From Sitta carolinensis (taxonomy: Eukaryota > Chordata > Aves > Passeriformes > Sittidae), in NCBI GenBank assembly GCA_032173965.1, contig CM063283.1:82400743-82464742 (forward strand): a stretch of 64,000 nucleotides of DNA. Reading direction: 5' to 3'. Positions 61,215 to 64,000 of this stretch are shown in pieces (the stretch's first letter is position 1; each line of letters starts with the position of its first letter). The translations under genes were made by a program, and so were the position numbers. The notes beneath the pieces were generated by a model. The model saw only the letters and a list, made by a program, of their open reading frames with translations. It was not told the DNA's origin and made no database searches.

Positions 61215-62807
61215 TCAGTCCAGGCAGTTCTTGGAAATCAGGAAAAGGGGAAATAGGCTAACTGCATGGGCTCTTGTAAAGTGCTGATGGATAGAGTTGG
61301 ACTTGAAACAAAGTGTTCATTCCATTACAGACATTATTTGTAGTGCTGGTGGTGATTTACCTAGTGAATAAAACATTACTGTCTTTATACTTCCGAAAAT
61401 TTTGGAAGTCTGAAGTTGGAAGGTTTCTTTAATACCCCATAGCACTCTTATTTTAAGTTGCCTCATCAACTGGACTGCTGAACCAATGATAAGATATTAA
61501 AAGTTTTTGCTTACAAGATTCTTAGAAAATTACAGACATTGACTTCTGGTGTCACAGATTCAAGGTAACTTTTTCCTCTATGAAATTAGTCTTGTAGCAT
61601 AGTTAGGGTAATTCTGCAGTTGTGGACAGGAATTCTGGCTCAAATGCAGAGGAGGGGAAGGAAAGGTTAGTTCAGGCTTTTTTTTTGCATATGTAGCATT
61701 CCAATGAAGGCTTCTGGGCTGGAACTCTTCAAATCTGTTGTCCATGAGCACCTAGTTCTTCCACTCACACAAGGAAGGACTTCAATTGTGATAGGAGAGT
61801 TGGCTATCTTTACAGGCACTCTTGTCAGAGATAAGGAGTAAAACAGAGGTTAGGGTTTTTGGAGGGATTTTGGTTTTTTTTTCCCCCCAATTCTGGTTGA
61901 AAATGAGAGATTAGATACAGGATCTTGAACACATTTATCACTAGGATAAGTCACCCTATTGCAATGTATTTATATTTGAATAATAGTGTTGAGAATAAAG
62001 ACTTTAATTTGGTTTAATTGCTAACTTTGAGTTGTCTCTTAATTTTGTTGTTACTTCGCCTATTATCTTTGTTTCTCTGCCCTATTTGACATCCTTTTGG
62101 AAACTGACTACAAGCAAGGTAAATTATTCTTTACGAACCTAAATGCTTTTAAATAAATTTCTCTTGTTACAGGTCATCTGTGTTTGCTTTTTTTTTTTTT
62201 TTAGCGATATGGTGTATCACAGTTCTTGAGAAACAGATTTCTAAGCTCTCTTTTCATAATTGCATATACCTTAGCCAAAAAAATCCCTCTGCAGGCATTC
62301 TTTACTATCTTTATAAAATCTATCATCTTTTAGAGTTAAAAGCCCATAACTTAGTAAAATAGGCTGGCGGCTTGTAACAAAGTTGTTATACTTACTTCAA
62401 AAGTTTGAAGCTGTAAAACTAGAAGTGTTTCAAAAGCAAATTCTTTCATAATGTCCATTAAGATAGAGGTTGAAAGGCTTTTTCTGAAACAGATAATAGA
62501 ACCTGACTAATTTCATATGTCCCCAAGAAGCTGTCCAATGTATCAGTCTTGAAAATTAATATGTTGAAGATTGAAGTTGTTTTTATTAAATATTTAACAT
62601 CCTAGAAGTCTTTCTAAACGACTGTTTTTTTAAAATACTCGTTATTTTTTCCAATGTGCTCTTATTCTGCATTAGTTTATTCAATTTATAATCTGAAATC
62701 TTTTTGAAGGTGTGTTGAAATATAGAATACCAAGAGATTTAAGTAATCTGTGGAGGACTGTGTGATTTCATGGTACTTGACTGTCAAATGTGTATTTATC
62801 TACTTAG
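61215..62807 (+). other. PPP2R3B intron before the shared exon
   Basis: T-rich intron ending in the acceptor TACTTAG|GTTC at 62,807/62,808. A T-run lies at about 62,188-62,203. No other feature was recognised. Confidence 0.65.
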
Positions 62808-62993
62808 GTTCAAACAAAGAAGGAGGAAACTTTGCCACCATCACATAGTCAAAACATTCCAACTTTTTATTTTCCTCGAGGATGTCCTAAGGAAAAAGTG
62901 AATATAGATGCTGTGATTGCCAAAATTGAGAAGACTTTTTCTGAATTTCCAAATGAGAGGGCAACATTAGAAGACATGGGTAAGGTTGCAAAG
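62808..62993 (+). CDS. PPP2R3B shared coding exon
   Basis: Encodes 62 residues starting VQTKKEETLPPSHSQNIPTF and continuing YFPRGCPKEKVNIDAVIAKI, EKTFSEFPNERATLEDMG and KVAK. It matches human PR70 (QTRKEEPLPP...IPTFYFPRG...NVDAVISKIE) at the same length, and is clearly closer to PPP2R3B than to PPP2R3A, whose equivalent has FYFPEGLPDT. This exon opens the conserved B'' core; the next exon should begin with the CGCPLYW motif and lies outside the window. The acceptor is TACTTAG|GTTC and the donor GCAAAG|GTGAGA at 62,993/62,994, both phase 0. It accepts either the PR70-type exon at 34.8 kb or the PR72-like exon at 48.6 kb. The ATG at 62,832 seen in ORF scans is only an out-of-frame chance start. 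Confidence 0.93.
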
Positions 62994-63584
62994 GTGAGAA
63001 CTTGCTGGCCGTCTTCTTTTTGTACTATAGAAAGGAAAGATGAGTTCTGTGTGCTTGGTTTTCTTGTGTTGTGCGTTTCCATCTCCTATACGTTAGTATT
63101 TAAAGATATTCTACATTGTTGATAGCACAGTTATGTGGATTTTTTTGCATTTAACTGTGTATCAAATGACCTTATAAAAAGAAAAACAAAACTTTAAAAC
63201 TTGAACTACTTTTTTGGCTGCATAAACAATCAAATACTAAAGAACAACATTGTGTGTTGTTTACCATTCCATATTGACCAAGAGACTTAAGGCAAAAGCA
63301 TTGCTAATATGTTTTGTTCACACAGGTTGGGGTTTTTTTTCTCATTCTGCTGAACCTCCATTATAAAGACACTGGTAAAGACAGAATGGTTTGGCATCTT
63401 GAGATTATAGCTCTCAAGTTATTCCTGAAGAGCTTATTTAGAGTTATTGCAGAGTTACAAAATATTTAGCTTAGAAAGCAAATTTTTTAAACTTCTCTGT
63501 AAGTTTAAAGACAATTAGCCAGTTAAACTTAAATTTCCATTTTGTTATATTGAAACAATGTTTGAAATCTCACTGCAAGTCATG
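62994..63584 (+). other. Start of the next PPP2R3B intron
   Basis: AT-rich intron sequence between the shared exon and the LTR at the right edge; nothing else was recognised. Confidence 0.65.
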
Positions 63585-64000
63585 TGTTAGGTTTTTTAAA
63601 AATATAAAAATATGTTTTTTTCCTTCCTGTTTCTGTTGGGTTTTGTTTTTCTTGTCTGGGCCTTTCTGGTGTTTCTGAGAGCTCTGTGGCCTTGGCTTTC
63701 ACCTAACTTAACTTGTCTCTGTCTCTGTGAAGGCTCTCTGTTTTCCCCCAGCCCTGTGTCTGAAGAAGAGGTCGAGTCGTCTGTTTTCTCGTGTTCAGGA
63801 ATTTGTTTATTCTTTGTTATCACATAGTCATTCCCTGGCCTGCCACAGCTTCTCTGCAGGCCAGTGCTCTCCTCTTTGGTCTGTCCACCCTTGGGAGGGC
63901 ACTATCTTTTATACTGAAAATTGCGTATACTTTATTTATAACAATTCTCCAATATCTATCCACTATGTTGTACAGTGTACTTTTGTTCTAAACCAATCCA
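63585..64000 (-). mobile_element. Endogenous retrovirus LTR, cut by the window edge
   Basis: The + strand begins TGTTAGGTTTTTTAAA at 63,585 (the CA end of the LTR read backwards). On the - strand a TATA box TATAAAAG (complement of 63,906-63,913) is followed about 95 bp later by a poly(A) signal AATAAA (complement of 63,807-63,812), the U3-R-U5 order. The text at 63,820-64,000 ('cattccctggcctgccacag', 'ggtctgtccacccttggg', 'ttctaaaccaatcca') matches a repeated passerine LTR that I recall as ERVK-like. U3 continues past 64,000, so whether it is solo cannot be seen. ORFs at 63,596-63,991 are artefacts of it. Confidence 0.7.

Noticed and set aside
1..64000. CRISPR arrays, operons, phage or bacterial systems
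   Set aside because: The sequence is plainly an avian nuclear genome; no spaced repeats of CRISPR type or densely packed genes exist.

Overview
The window is vertebrate nuclear DNA, almost certainly from a bird and probably a passerine. CR1 LINE fragments with the avian 3'-end signature occur at 20.7, 32.1, 35.7 and 58.1 kb. A tRNA-Ile-headed, CR1-tailed SINE resembling passerine TguSINE1 lies at 61.1 kb, and three LTRs of avian endogenous-retrovirus type lie at 13.0, 28.6 and 63.6 kb. There are no prokaryotic features, and nearly all short ORFs are chance openings in AT-rich DNA.

The only recognisable protein-coding gene is PPP2R3B on the + strand, encoding the PP2A B'' regulatory subunit PR48/PR70. 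It starts at a CpG-island promoter near 33.2 kb that carries a perfect TCTCGCGAGA palindrome, and it runs off the right edge. Visible parts are a probable non-coding exon 1 (donor at 33,318), the first coding exon (34,806-35,153) and a shared exon (62,808-62,993). In the intervening intron at 48.6 kb lies a 44-codon exon that matches the alternative first exon of the PR72 isoform of the paralogue PPP2R3A. It has its own plausible promoter and splices in phase 0 to the same shared exon. A further 38-codon open, phase-0 exon-like segment lies at 57,413-57,526. The locus therefore appears able to make at least two N-terminal isoforms.

Layout: 1-33.0 kb is a gene desert upstream of PPP2R3B. It holds a complete 1.4-kb solo LTR with a 5-bp target-site duplication, a second LTR, CR1 pieces, an ancient L2-like reverse-transcriptase fossil and an 82-bp templated insertion flanked by 24-bp repeats. 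In other vertebrates the neighbour on this side is SHOX, so the desert may be part of a SHOX regulatory domain; that is inference. 33.0-33.5 kb is the CpG-island promoter, which a CR1 abuts. 33.5-64 kb is PPP2R3B introns and exons with scattered repeats, ending inside an ERV LTR.

Identifications come from reading the sequence against remembered family sequences; no alignment or database search was run.
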